DNA from: Chitinivibrionales bacterium
GTDB lineage: Bacteria > Fibrobacterota > Chitinivibrionia > Chitinivibrionales > FEN-1185
DNA length: 64,000 nt
Reading direction: 5' to 3'
NCBI GenBank assembly: GCA_035516255.1
Contig: DATJAL010000016.1
Coordinates: 1 to 64,000 of the forward strand
The position numbers and the translations under genes were made by a program. How positions within the stretch are numbered: position 1 is the first letter of the stretch; each line of letters starts with the position of its first letter. The notes below the pieces were generated by a model. The model was not told the origin of the DNA. It was given only the letters and a program-made list of their open reading frames with translations, and did no database searches. Shown here in pieces: positions 25,295-34,314 of this stretch.

Positions 25295-28200
25295 TTATTT
25301 CACCAGGAAGACGGGTTTGCGGATGACGGTCACCTTGCCGGTTGCGCCGTTCTTAAAATAGAAAACATAAACGTACGCTCCCGCGCCTGCGAACCTGTTT
25401 GCGGAATTCACGCCTCTCCAAACCACGGAAAACGAGCCGGGAACCACTCTGGTGTTTTTCGGAACAAGTTGGACCACGAGGTCGCCGATAAGATCAAGAA
25501 TATGCAGCGACACTTCTCCTGAATCAGGCACCTGATAGGTGAGCGTCGCGCCCCTGCTGGATGAGACTGGATTCTCAGACCAGTAGGCATTGATCCCGGC
25601 CTGCCGTCCGAGGGAGGGCGCGCTCGCGAGGGCGCATCGTGCAGCCGCCGAAGTGTCGCTGCCCGCCGAATTCGTGACGATGACCCGGTAGCTTCCCGTG
25701 TCGCCGTACGCGACACCCTTGATCGTATAGACGGAATCCGCCGCGCCTGAAAGGGTCGCGCCGTTTTTGATCCACCGATACGCAAGCGGCCGTGTGCCGG
25801 TCGCCGACACTTTGAAGACAACGGTGTCGCCGAGCCTGGCGGCCGTGTTCGATACCGGCTGGAGGACGATCTTGGGCTTGACAATGGTCACTGTGCCATT
25901 CTCAACAGTCAACGTGGCCGCCTCGGAGGTGTCTGCGCCGTATCGGTTGGACGCGATCACGCGGTAAAGGCCCGAATCGGCGCCGGTTGCCGTTGGAATG
26001 ACGAGATTTCGCAGGGAATCGCCGACAAGGGCAAGCCCGTTTTTCTGCCATTGATACGTTACCGGGTCGGCGCTGAGAACGCTTACCGAGAAGGAAGCCG
26101 TGTCCCCGGCCTGAACGGTTATTGAAGCGGGATTCACCGTGATGATGGGCAGGTTGCCTACCGAGGATTTCGGCAGGACCGACAGTCTTGCCGCACTGGA
26201 ACTGTCGCTGCCCCAATTATTCGAAACAGCGGCCCGAAAGACGCCCGAATCCGAGAGCGCCGCGGCGGGAATCCTGTACATCGCGTTCGTCGCGCCGGGA
26301 ATAGGTAATCCGTTCTTCTGCCACTGATACGAAAGCGGGGTGGTGCCTTTTGCGGCAACCGTAAAAATCACCGAGTCGCCGACGATCGCCGTGACGGAAG
26401 ACGGCTGCCTGGTGATGACCGGTTTGTCAACGATGACCAGGGGCGCGCCGCGGGAGGTGTCGGCACCGTAGCCATTCGAAACAATGGCCCGGTACACGCC
26501 GGAATCGGCCGCGGACACCGCGGCAAGGGAAAAAAATGCGCTGGTTGCGTTAACAAGAGAGACTCCGTTCTTCTGCCATTGGTATGACAGCGGTGCCGCA
26601 CCCGATGCAATTACCGAGAAGGATGCCGCTATTCCCGTTACGGCGGTATCGGGCGACGGCTGCGCGGTGATGACGGGTGGTGTGCCTGAACCGGATGACG
26701 GCACCACGGTCAGCTTCGCCGCAACCGACGTATCGCTTCCCCACTGGTTCGACACGATGGCGCGGTAGAACCCGGAATCGTACATCGCCACCGGGGCGAT
26801 GAGATAATGTGCGGCAGTGGCGCCGCCGAGCGTCAATCCGAATTTCTGCCATGCATAGGACAGAGGTCCCGTTCCGATGGCCACGACGGTGAATGAAACA
26901 GAATCGCCCACCTGCACCGTTCTGGACGCCGGGTCAATAGTGATCTGCGGCCGTATGAATACCGTCAGTGATGCCTGAAGGGAGGTATCCGCACCGTACC
27001 TGTTTGACACGATCACGCGATACCGGCCGGAATCGGTCGGCGATGCGGACCCAATGGCATAGCTCGAGGCGTTCGCCCCGGCTATGGGTGCGCCGTTTTT
27101 CTGCCATTGATATATGAGAGTGTCGCTACTGGTTGCCGTCACCGAAAACGCCGCCCTTGCCCCCACCACCACCGCCTGCGAGGCAGGCTGCGTCGTTATG
27201 ACAGGTTTACTTCCCGAAACGGGCTTCGGCTTTACCGTCAGGAACGCGGCCTGCGATGTGTCGCTGCCCCAGTTGTTCGAGACAATGACGCGGTAGTTCC
27301 CCGAGTCACCCAAGGCGACGCCGGCCTTCAGATAGGTAGGACTTGTTGCGCCTGCAATGACGGCCCCGTTTTTCTGCCATTGATAAGTAAGAAGCCCTGT
27401 GCCGCCGGCGGTCACGGAAAATAACACGGTATCGCCGACCATCGCGGTCCGCGAGGACGGCTGGCTGGTGATGAGTGGCCGCTGTACCACGGTTAAATGA
27501 GCGGGGTTCGAGGCAACCGAGCCCGCGCTGTTCGAAACCACGACCGTGTAATTTCCGGAATCGCTCAGCGCCGCCGCGGGGATCGTGTAGCCCGTCGTGT
27601 CCGCGCCTGCAATGTTCACCCCGTTTTTTTGCCATTGAAAAGAAATCATGCCCCCGCCGGTGCTCGCCGTAACGATGAATGTCGCGGTCTGACCAACCAA
27701 AACGGTCAAAGGAGATGGCTGCTGGACAATCACTGGCTTCTGCTGTGCGGGATTGCCTGTTACATACAAAACGGCCTCCGCCGAGGTGTCTTTACCAAAG
27801 GGATTGGTGGCGATCAGCCTGAAAGCCGCGCCTGAATCGCTTGTCTGCGCCGACGTAATGATATAATAGAGGTTTGTGGCGCCGGCGATGTCCGCTCTGT
27901 TGCGCTGCCATTGGAAGGTGATCGGGGCGCTGCCGCTTACCGTGGCGGTAAACATCGCCGGGTTGCCCTGCACGACCGCAACCGACAGCGGATCGGTCGT
28001 GATGTTCGGCTTTTGTCCCACCCTCAGGACGGCGGCTGCTGACGAATCCCTGCCGAAACCGTTGGTGACTGTCACGCTATAATACCCTGAATCTGCAAGC
28101 TGCACTGAAGCTATGGTATACAAAGGGGAAACTGCCCCGCGTATCCTTGCGCCGTTTTTATACCATTGATACGCCAGCGGCGCCGTGCCGCTGGCCGCCA

Positions 28201-29152
28201 CGGAAAACTGGGCCATCGTGCCTACCGCGGCCGATATTGAAACGGGCTGCTGAGTTATCGTCGGTTTTTGTCCGATCACAGTCAGGCGGCCGGTGCTTGA
28301 TGTATCCCTGGCATAAGCGTTTGCGGCAATCACTCGGTACATTCCCGTATCGGCGAGAGCGGCAGCCGTCACCGTGTAGCTTGACAAGGTCGCTCCGGCA
28401 ATGTTTCTCCATGCGGCGGGACCGCCTGGAAAACCAGCGATGAAGCGCTGCCATTGATAGGTCATCGGCGCCGCGCCCCAGGCGGTGACCGAAAGTGTGA
28501 TGGAACTGCCCGCATTGACAGATGTGTCCCTGAGATCGTTCTGGAAAACGATTCCCACAACGGTGAGGGTCGCCTTGTTGGAAGTGACACTGCCCGCGGC
28601 GTTGCTGACAATGACCGTGTAACTTCCTGGGCTGCCGTATCCAATGTTATCGATTGCCAAAGCGGAACTCGTGGCTCCTGGAATATCGGTCCCGTCTTTC
28701 TGCCACTGGTACGAGAGCGGCGAGCCGGTGGCCGATACCGTGAACACCACCGACCCTCCGAGATACATGGTCTGGGAGACGGGCTGGACCGTGATCGAAG
28801 GACTTTGCACCACCACCAGATTGGCAATAGCCGACGTGTCCCGCTGAATCCTGAATCCGCCCGGGCCACCGGTAAACTTTGAAACGATCACGAAATAGGC
28901 GGCGGCATCGGTCAGGGCCGCGGCCCTGATGGTGTAGGTGGCGGCTCCGGTTCCCGGCCCAGTGATGAGCGCGCCGTTCTTGTACCATTGATACAGGTAG
29001 GGCCCGCCCGCCGCCACGCCGACGGTGAATGACGCCGGTTGACCCACTTGAACGGTGTCGGACTGCGGCTGCTGCGTTATGATGGCCTGGGCGCGGGCCT
29101 GGAGAACGACCGCGAAAATCAGAAACAGGGACGATAAAACCTTTTTTTCCAT
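25295..29152 (-). CDS. Giant secreted protein with 13 Ig-like domains and a C-terminal FlgD-like domain
   Basis: This 1285-aa protein starts at ATG 29152 with AAGGGG upstream; the 25-codon extension before it is unneeded. After the signal peptide (LSSLFLIFAVVLQARA) come 13 tandem Ig-like domains of about 85-90 residues. The consensus is ITxQPxSxTVxVG, YQWQKNGxxIxGAT, DSGxYRVIVSN, DTSxxAxLTV. Domains 7-12 repeat as pairs: WGSDTS-type alternates with YGADTS-type, and the linkers alternate short and Pro/Ser/Gly-rich. The last ~110 residues form a FlgD-like/sorting domain (LHILDLIGDLVVQL, GAYVYVFYFKNGA). It probably acts as a surface adhesin or extended stalk. It is co-directional with the PorV-like gene. 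Confidence 0.85.
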   Translation of the reverse strand: MEKKVLSSLFLIFAVVLQARAQAIITQQPQSDTVQVGQPASFTVGVAAGGPYLYQWYKNGALITGPGTGAATYTIRAAALTDAAAYFVIVSKFTGGPGGFRIQRDTSAIANLVVVQSPSITVQPVSQTMYLGGSVVFTVSATGSPLSYQWQKDGTDIPGATSSALAIDNIGYGSPGSYTVIVSNAAGSVTSNKATLTVVGIVFQNDLRDTSVNAGSSITLSVTAWGAAPMTYQWQRFIAGFPGGPAAWRNIAGATLSSYTVTAAALADTGMYRVIAANAYARDTSSTGRLTVIGQKPTITQQPVSISAAVGTMAQFSVAASGTAPLAYQWYKNGARIRGAVSPLYTIASVQLADSGYYSVTVTNGFGRDSSAAAVLRVGQKPNITTDPLSVAVVQGNPAMFTATVSGSAPITFQWQRNRADIAGATNLYYIITSAQTSDSGAAFRLIATNPFGKDTSAEAVLYVTGNPAQQKPVIVQQPSPLTVLVGQTATFIVTASTGGGMISFQWQKNGVNIAGADTTGYTIPAAALSDSGNYTVVVSNSAGSVASNPAHLTVVQRPLITSQPSSRTAMVGDTVLFSVTAGGTGLLTYQWQKNGAVIAGATSPTYLKAGVALGDSGNYRVIVSNNWGSDTSQAAFLTVKPKPVSGSKPVITTQPASQAVVVGARAAFSVTATSSDTLIYQWQKNGAPIAGANASSYAIGSASPTDSGRYRVIVSNRYGADTSLQASLTVFIRPQITIDPASRTVQVGDSVSFTVVAIGTGPLSYAWQKFGLTLGGATAAHYLIAPVAMYDSGFYRAIVSNQWGSDTSVAAKLTVVPSSGSGTPPVITAQPSPDTAVTGIAASFSVIASGAAPLSYQWQKNGVSLVNATSAFFSLAAVSAADSGVYRAIVSNGYGADTSRGAPLVIVDKPVITRQPSSVTAIVGDSVIFTVAAKGTTPLSYQWQKNGLPIPGATNAMYRIPAAALSDSGVFRAAVSNNWGSDSSSAARLSVLPKSSVGNLPIITVNPASITVQAGDTASFSVSVLSADPVTYQWQKNGLALVGDSLRNLVIPTATGADSGLYRVIASNRYGADTSEAATLTVENGTVTIVKPKIVLQPVSNTAARLGDTVVFKVSATGTRPLAYRWIKNGATLSGAADSVYTIKGVAYGDTGSYRVIVTNSAGSDTSAAARCALASAPSLGRQAGINAYWSENPVSSSRGATLTYQVPDSGEVSLHILDLIGDLVVQLVPKNTRVVPGSFSVVWRGVNSANRFAGAGAYVYVFYFKNGATGKVTVIRKPVFLVK

Positions 29153-29641
29153 AATTTCCCCTTTAAGCGTATCTGCGTCCTGAAAATTCGAAGATGGAGA
29201 GCGCTGACAAGCGAGACTTCTTGACACCGGGAGATTTTTCCCTGCCGCGGCGCCACCCGCCCCATTCCGCGGCCGTTGACATAATTATAATTTGATGATT
29301 TCGTTTTGTCCAGTAATTAATATTGTCAAATCATACTTAACAAAACATAGTAGAAATGGGCATTCCCCCGCCTCGCACCTTCGGGCGAGGCGGGGTCGGT
29401 TCTCCTTCCGGTCTCGCCTTCGGCTCGGGCTGCCACGGCGCGAGGCCGCTCCGCGGGGCGCCGGGCAGCACCGCGCTCCAGCGCGGCCTCCAGTCGCCCC
29501 TAACGCGCAGCATCAAGTCAAATCCGGCATTTTTCTTTCCCCCTTATCAAGGGGGAAACCGCCGGAGGCGGAGGGGGATGTACCGCAATGGTTGCGTTGC
29601 ACACGGGATTTCGCGGAATACTTACAGAATGACTGCGAAGG
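29153..29641. other. Gene-free spacer carrying repeat B and a C5/G5 hairpin
   Basis: It should hold the promoter of the Ig-repeat gene (29153-29340, AT-rich part). It also holds family B copy 3 and a perfect 10-bp hairpin at 29536-29558 (TTTCCCCCTT/AAGGGGGAAA). The hairpin has no U-tract on the minus strand and so is not a classical terminator for the gene ending at 29642. No gene is visible. Confidence 0.5.
29359..29508 (-). repeat. Structured dispersed repeat, family B, copy 3 (inverted)
   Basis: Read on the minus strand it follows copy 1 closely, from GCGTTAGGGGCGACTGGAGG through CCGTGGCAGCC and GGAAGGAGAACCGACCC. Loop and stem bases differ in paired fashion: CCGCT/AGCGG in copy 1 versus CCGCGC/GCGCGG here. 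The terminal hairpin is CCCCGCCTCGC with GCGAGGCGGGG. Confidence 0.7.
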
Positions 29642-30352
29642 TCAACTACCCATTTTTGGATTAATCCTTGCGTGTTTCAATCCATCAATTATCGTTTTTA
29701 CCAGCACAAGAACAATCGCCAGAGCGGCGGGTGAATAAGATGCCATCGAGCTTAAAGTAAAAAGGAAAAAGCCGAACAAAACGACCATCTGCATCATAAG
29801 CACCATGGAATATGGCCTGAACATCAAGTTTACGGAAGTCGCCTTTTTGTATTCCCTGCCAACAAGGTAATGCTGGATAAACGATACTCCGTGGCTGACA
29901 AGAAGAGCAAGCACTGTTAGCTTAATTTGAAACGGCAGTATCTTCCACATGTACAGGTCAACATTGTAAATCGACTGTATGGGCGCCAGAAATGCCGGCC
30001 ATGCGGTCCCCATGAGAGACGCAGCTTCTATTCCATTGAGGCCCTTTACTACAAATAATATAAAAAAACCTTGAGCCCCAGTATATGCCCCGTAATGGAT
30101 TATAAAAATTAGCAAATCGAAAATCTTCACAGGTTTATTTTTGGTTTTAAGTGGGGCGGCAAGGATGATCATCAAAATGTTATAAAAACCGATTACCAGA
30201 TTTTCTATCCAATACAGGGCGACAATTGAAAAGACATCCCATTTCAGAAACAGCACGCCAAAGACAGGGAGTAGGTTTGCCACGATCAGAATGGCTATGC
30301 TCAAATCAAACCGATATCGTTCTGCAAAATTTTCAGACAGGGATTTTTTCAT
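29642..30352 (-). CDS. Polytopic membrane protein, DUF6498-like
   Basis: This 236-aa protein has five or six membrane helices, with YWIENLVIGFYNILMI in helix two, IIHYGAYTGAQGFFILFV and SHGVSFIQHYLVGREYK. These fit the DUF6498 pattern of YW.EN..-G..N and HYG/HG motifs, whose function is unknown. I chose ATG 30352; the open frame extends much further upstream only because it runs through the GC-rich repeat at 30405-30670. Composition is lower in GC than the neighbours. No functional context: the genes on both sides are unrelated. Confidence 0.6.
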   Translation of the reverse strand: MKKSLSENFAERYRFDLSIAILIVANLLPVFGVLFLKWDVFSIVALYWIENLVIGFYNILMIILAAPLKTKNKPVKIFDLLIFIIHYGAYTGAQGFFILFVVKGLNGIEAASLMGTAWPAFLAPIQSIYNVDLYMWKILPFQIKLTVLALLVSHGVSFIQHYLVGREYKKATSVNLMFRPYSMVLMMQMVVLFGFFLFTLSSMASYSPAALAIVLVLVKTIIDGLKHARINPKMGS

Positions 30353-30404
30353 TTTAGGTTCTCGGCTTATCCACAAATCTGCAAGTAAAATTCCCCAATT
30401 ATTG

Positions 30405-30512
30405 CGAACCTGGGCCAGAGCCCCAGGCCACACAGTTAACATAACTTTTTCTGCGCTAAAAGCCCGATCGGCGCAACCACAGTATATTGATACACCGGGA
30501 TCCGCCGCCGCG
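30405..30512 (+). repeat. Dispersed repeat, family C leader, copy 2
   Basis: It begins GAACCTGGGCCAGAGCCCC and ends CCGCCGCCGCG, matching 23043-23146, and runs straight into the family B unit that follows. Confidence 0.6.
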
Positions 30513-30670
30513 TTAGGTGGACCGCAGGGTGCGCCGGAGCGCATTGCCGCCTGACCACGGCCCGAAGGGCCATCGTGGCAGTGCGGCAACGAGGCCGAAT
30601 GGCCGAGCCCGTAGGGAGACCGACCCCTTGTAGAGTCGCACGGCTGTGCGCCTCTACAAGGGGGAACGCC
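30502..30670 (+). repeat. Structured dispersed repeat, family B, copy 4
   Basis: Runs from GCCGCCGCGTTAGG through GGCAACGAGGCCGAATGG and GACCGACCCC to GGGGGAACGCC. Its terminal hairpin is long (CCCCTTGTAGAG with CTCTACAAGGGG, enclosing GCAC..GTGC). It ends 37 nt from the stop of the acetate kinase fusion gene. Nothing else is visible in the spacer 30353-30707. Confidence 0.7.
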
Positions 30671-30707
30671 CAACTCTTTTTTATTATCTTCTCTTACATC
30701 AAAATTA

Positions 30708-33029
30708 TTAATCTCTTGTTTGTACCGCCTCAATATGCCCGATTGCTCCGGTCGCAATATTTGCCGCGTTCGCCTCATCGGTGTCAATGTGCATTGCCAA
30801 TCTAAACTGTGGATTAACTCTTATGAGCACGTCGCCGAAAATGAGCTCGCGGTCGCCCTCGACGCGCACGCGCACCTTGAACTTGTCGCGCAGCCCGAAC
30901 TTGAGCGCGTCCTCGGTTGACATGTGGATATGGCGCAGCGCGCAGATCACGCCTCTCGGGATGGTGATCGGGCCGGCCGGCCCCTCGATGGTGATGCCGG
31001 GCGTGTTCTCCAGGTCGCCCGACTCGCGGATGGGCGGGTGGATGCCGAGCTTGAACTGCTCGGTCATGGCGATCTCCACCTGGGTCTCCTTGCGCTCGGG
31101 CCCGAGCACGCGCACGCGCTCAACGCGGCCCTTGGGCCCCACGAGGTTCACGCTCTCCCTGCACGCGAACTGGCCGGGTTGCGACAGTTCGTGCTCGGGC
31201 GTGAGGCTGTGGCCGGCGCCGAACAGCGCCGCGACGTGCTCGACTGACAAATGCACGTGATGCGCCGACACCTCGATGGGCACCGGCGTGTTTTTCTGCG
31301 TCTGGATGATGTCGCCGATGTAGCCCGACGACACGGCGCGGACGGTCTCGCGCGCGATCATGCGCTCCTCGTCGGTCGGCACCACCAGGATGCGCACGGC
31401 CGAGCCGTCGGTTGATATGTCGGAAATCTCCTTGAACCCGTCGGCGCTCCTGTTTTTCTTTTCGTCAAGGTCTATGCCCATGTGCGCCAGGCCCTGGCAC
31501 GCGAGGCTGCGCACGCCCGCGCTCCCCTGCCCGATGCCGCCGGTGAAGATGAGCGCGTCGAGCCCCTGCATGGCCGCCACGTACGCGCCGATGTACTTGC
31601 GGATCTGGTAGCAGAACGTCTTGTAGGCAAGCAGCGCGCGGTGATGTCCCTGCTGCGCGGCCTTCTCGATTTCCCGCATGTCATTGGTGATGCCCGACAT
31701 TCCCAAGAAGCCGCTCTTGTTGTTGATGAGCTTTTCCAGTTCGTCGGCCTCCATGTGCTCGGTGCGCATCAGGTGGATGAGGATGCCCGGGTCAAGGTCG
31801 CCGCTGCGCGTTCCCATGATGAGCCCCTGCGTGGGGGTGAACCCCATGGTGGTGTCCACGGACCGGCCGTGGTCCACCGCGGCCAGCGACGCGCCGTTGC
31901 CGAGATGGCATGAGATGATTTCGAGCCCGTTGAACGACCGCTTGAGGAACTCCGCTGCCTTGAGCGACACGTACAAATGCGACGTGCCGTGGAACCCGTA
32001 CCGCCGGATTTTTTTCTCTTTGTAAAGTTCGTAGGGCAGGCCGTACATGTAGGCGTACGGCGGCAGCGTGTGGTGGAACCCGGTGTCGAACACGGCCACG
32101 TGCGGCACGTGCGGAAACAGGTTCATGGCCTCGCGTATGCCCACGAGGTTCACCGGGTTGTGTAGAGGCGCGAGCGTCGCGGCCTCCTCGATGGCGGCAA
32201 TTACTTCCTTCGTAATGACAACCGGTGTGGTGAGTTTGTCGCCGCCGTGCACCACGCGGTGGCCGACTGCCGTGATGTCGGCGGCGCTTTCCATGGCGCC
32301 GACCGCCTTTGATGAAAGCGCGTCCATCATGGCGAGAAACGCCTCCTTATGGCCGCCCGGTTTCGGTGCGGCCACCGACACTTCCTTGTCCGCCACGCGG
32401 CAGGTGTGTTTCGCCCCCTCGTCGCCGATCCGCTCGATTGCCCCGCGCACCACTCGCGCCTCGTTCGCCGTGTCGAACAGCGAGTACTTGAGCGACGACG
32501 AGCCGCAATTGACAACCAGTAATTTTGACGGCGTGTCGGTCGAAAGCTTGAGGCCGTACGGGTCGTCGCTTTTCTGCAGCGCCTCGGCCGCCAGGTTGTG
32601 CACCGTGGCCCACTGTGCCATGCGCTCGCTCAGCTCCCGCGAAAGGTAGCGTATGGCGGGCGGATAGGTGATGAGCGCCGTGGAAAAAAGCTGTTGCGGA
32701 ATGAGAAGCGCCTCGCAGCGCGTGATGCCGATGACGTTGGCAAGCGTCTGGTTGCCGGTCATCAGGGAGATCTCGCCGAAAATGTCGCCCGCCTCCATCT
32801 TCGAGAGCTGCACCTTGCGGCCGGTGTTGTCGGTGACCGCGGCCTCGGCCGTGCCCGAAAGGAGCACGCCGAGAAACCTTCCCTCCTCACCGAACTCGAT
32901 GACCGCCTCGTTTCCCTCGAACGTGCTGAGCCGCGAGCCGTCGATCAGCTCCCTGAGCCGCTCTTCGGGAAAGCCCTTGAACAATTCGACTTTTTCCTGG
33001 AGGAATTTCAGCAGTTCCTGCGTTTCCAT
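30708..33029 (-). CDS. Three-domain fusion: cNMP-binding domain - acetate kinase - PduL phosphotransacylase
   Basis: This 773-aa protein has three parts. Residues ~10-130 are a cyclic-nucleotide-binding (CAP_ED) domain (GDIFGEISLMTGNQTLANVIG). Residues ~167-560 are a complete acetate kinase: VNCGSSSLKYS, HRVVHGGD, VFDTGFHHTLP, YGFHGTSH, CHLGNGAS, GTRSGDLDPG and FTGGIG. Residues ~581-773 are a PduL-type phosphate acyltransferase (SAHHVHLS, ALRHIHMS, ending with the FGDVLIRV and MHIDTDEANAAN segments). The acetate kinase and PduL parts can together turn acetyl-CoA plus Pi plus ADP into acetate, CoA and ATP. The N-terminal domain suggests allosteric control by cAMP/cGMP or another ligand. ATG 33029 has AAGGA upstream. 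The reading is confident; the regulation is inference. Confidence 0.95.
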   Translation of the reverse strand: METQELLKFLQEKVELFKGFPEERLRELIDGSRLSTFEGNEAVIEFGEEGRFLGVLLSGTAEAAVTDNTGRKVQLSKMEAGDIFGEISLMTGNQTLANVIGITRCEALLIPQQLFSTALITYPPAIRYLSRELSERMAQWATVHNLAAEALQKSDDPYGLKLSTDTPSKLLVVNCGSSSLKYSLFDTANEARVVRGAIERIGDEGAKHTCRVADKEVSVAAPKPGGHKEAFLAMMDALSSKAVGAMESAADITAVGHRVVHGGDKLTTPVVITKEVIAAIEEAATLAPLHNPVNLVGIREAMNLFPHVPHVAVFDTGFHHTLPPYAYMYGLPYELYKEKKIRRYGFHGTSHLYVSLKAAEFLKRSFNGLEIISCHLGNGASLAAVDHGRSVDTTMGFTPTQGLIMGTRSGDLDPGILIHLMRTEHMEADELEKLINNKSGFLGMSGITNDMREIEKAAQQGHHRALLAYKTFCYQIRKYIGAYVAAMQGLDALIFTGGIGQGSAGVRSLACQGLAHMGIDLDEKKNRSADGFKEISDISTDGSAVRILVVPTDEERMIARETVRAVSSGYIGDIIQTQKNTPVPIEVSAHHVHLSVEHVAALFGAGHSLTPEHELSQPGQFACRESVNLVGPKGRVERVRVLGPERKETQVEIAMTEQFKLGIHPPIRESGDLENTPGITIEGPAGPITIPRGVICALRHIHMSTEDALKFGLRDKFKVRVRVEGDRELIFGDVLIRVNPQFRLAMHIDTDEANAANIATGAIGHIEAVQTRD

Positions 33030-33393
33030 AGTATAATCCTTGTGAGATTGTTGCCGTTTCTGGCTGGAAAAACTATAAGTGTAATTATTATACGATGGGC
33101 AAGGCTGGGAAACAAGATAATGTAATGTAAAATAATTCTGGTGGGGGACGTCTCCCCCTGGGGTGCGGCTTCCGCCGCCTTCTTGTCAAAAAAGAAACCA
33201 AGATGGCGGTGGCGATCCGCACCCACACCCCCTCTTTGGCGCCGGAGTCTTGTGGTGTGCGGAGACCCGGGTGGCTAGCGTTCCTTATGTGATAAGCCCA
33301 GCTTACCCGGCGGAAGAAGAACATACTATATCGGCAGAAGGCATTCTGCTGGTTCTGATTTATCAATCCGCAATCCACAATCCACAATTCTTC
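33030..33393. other. Gene-free spacer carrying repeat A
   Basis: This is the upstream region of the acetate kinase fusion and downstream region of the ExbD-like gene. Apart from the family A repeat (33135-33278) there is only AT-rich sequence next to 33030, likely the promoter of the fusion gene. No gene is seen. Confidence 0.5.
33135..33278 (+). repeat. Structured dispersed repeat, family A, copy 2
   Basis: It matches 15447-15592 over its whole length. The main stem is GGGTGCGG..CCGCCGCC with GGCGGTGG..CCGCACCC; the CGG/CCG pair replaces CAG/CTG of copy 1. The central loop (TTCTTGTCAAA..) differs most. Confidence 0.7.
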
Positions 33394-34185
33394 TCACCCT
33401 CTCACCTTCGCAATACTCACATTCACAAACCCCGTCTCCCGTGCCACGTCCATGATCTGGATGATCTTGTCGTACACCACCCTGTTGGTCGCGGCGATGA
33501 TGATGTCCTCGCACCCGGGCTTGTCTTTATACGCATTCCTGATTTTCATCAGCCCGCATTTGAGCTCGTCGTATGCGGAAAGCGGCCGCATCTCATAGAG
33601 CCCCGCGATATCGGCCGGCGCCCTTCTCAGTGAATTCTCCAGAAGATAAACGGCGTCATTCAAACTGGCTGAAGAGACGGGTTTGATCTCATTATTGACA
33701 AGCAAGATATTCCCGTTTTTCAAGTACAGTGATTTGACGACCTCGTTTGTGCTGTGATTTTTTGCATACAGCAGTATCTCCTGTTTCTGGTATTGCTTTG
33801 CATCCTTGTCATGCGGTGTCCTAAAATCGGCGGGACTGACCTCCTCCATCGTTACCTTGCTTCTGTCGCCCTTTGCGGCAAAGGAATGGAATTCCTTGTA
33901 GTAAAGGCTCGGCAGAAACCCGTTGTTCGAGCCGATGGTCAGGGTGGACTCTGAAATAAAAACGGTGAGCCCGATATCGTTTTTTTCCGGTTGCGGCCTT
34001 TTTGATATCGAATCGGTGTTTGCACCGCCATGGCTGTTGGTGAACGTCACCACCGCGATTTTTGAGAACTCCGCCGAAAGCATAAGCACTGGAATAAGCA
34101 CCACGAGAAAATTGATAAAGGGTTTGAGGTCAACCTGCATTTCGTGGCTTTCCTGCAGGTCGGTCTGGCCGTGGCTTGCAAACAT
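33394..34185 (-). CDS. ExbD/TolR-family protein
   Basis: This 263-aa protein starts at ATG 34185, with AAGGAGG five bases upstream. A short cytoplasmic N-terminus precedes a single membrane helix (FINFLVVLIPVLMLSAEF) with the family's conserved acidic residue just before it (VDLKPFINFL). A periplasmic part follows, ending in the ExbD/TolR C-terminal fold (PGCEDIIIAATNRVVYDKIIQIMDVARETGF). Such proteins join a MotA/ExbB/TolQ partner to use the proton gradient for outer-membrane work. No ExbB partner is adjacent, and the periplasmic insert (about 75-190) is longer than in ExbD (about 140 aa in total). It stands alone in this window. Confidence 0.8.
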   Translation of the reverse strand: MFASHGQTDLQESHEMQVDLKPFINFLVVLIPVLMLSAEFSKIAVVTFTNSHGGANTDSISKRPQPEKNDIGLTVFISESTLTIGSNNGFLPSLYYKEFHSFAAKGDRSKVTMEEVSPADFRTPHDKDAKQYQKQEILLYAKNHSTNEVVKSLYLKNGNILLVNNEIKPVSSASLNDAVYLLENSLRRAPADIAGLYEMRPLSAYDELKCGLMKIRNAYKDKPGCEDIIIAATNRVVYDKIIQIMDVARETGFVNVSIAKVRG

Positions 34186-34284
34186 AGGTACCTCCTTGAA
34201 AATGTCGGCATTCTTCCTTAATTTTGTTTTCAATTAAACAACGTTTAGTTGAACCGCAATGTTACAGTGATTGCTTCTAGGGAC

Positions 34285-34314
34285 ATGTCACTCCCGCGAA
34301 AGCGGGAATGACAT
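34285..34314. repeat. Palindromic repeat, family D, copy 1
   Basis: ATGTCACTCCCGC/GCGGGAATGACAT is a near-perfect palindrome with a GAAA loop. Similar palindromes occur at 46499-46525 and 46591-46620. It sits in the spacer between two divergent genes. Confidence 0.6.

Noticed and set aside
25295-29152. Periodic DNA repeats as a possible CRISPR or tandem-repeat array
   Set aside because: The period is about 260 nt, the frame is open throughout and the repeats encode Ig-like domains.
30353-30787. N-terminal extension of the DUF6498-like frame
   Set aside because: It runs through family C/B repeats and part of the acetate kinase fusion gene; the membrane protein clearly starts at 30352.
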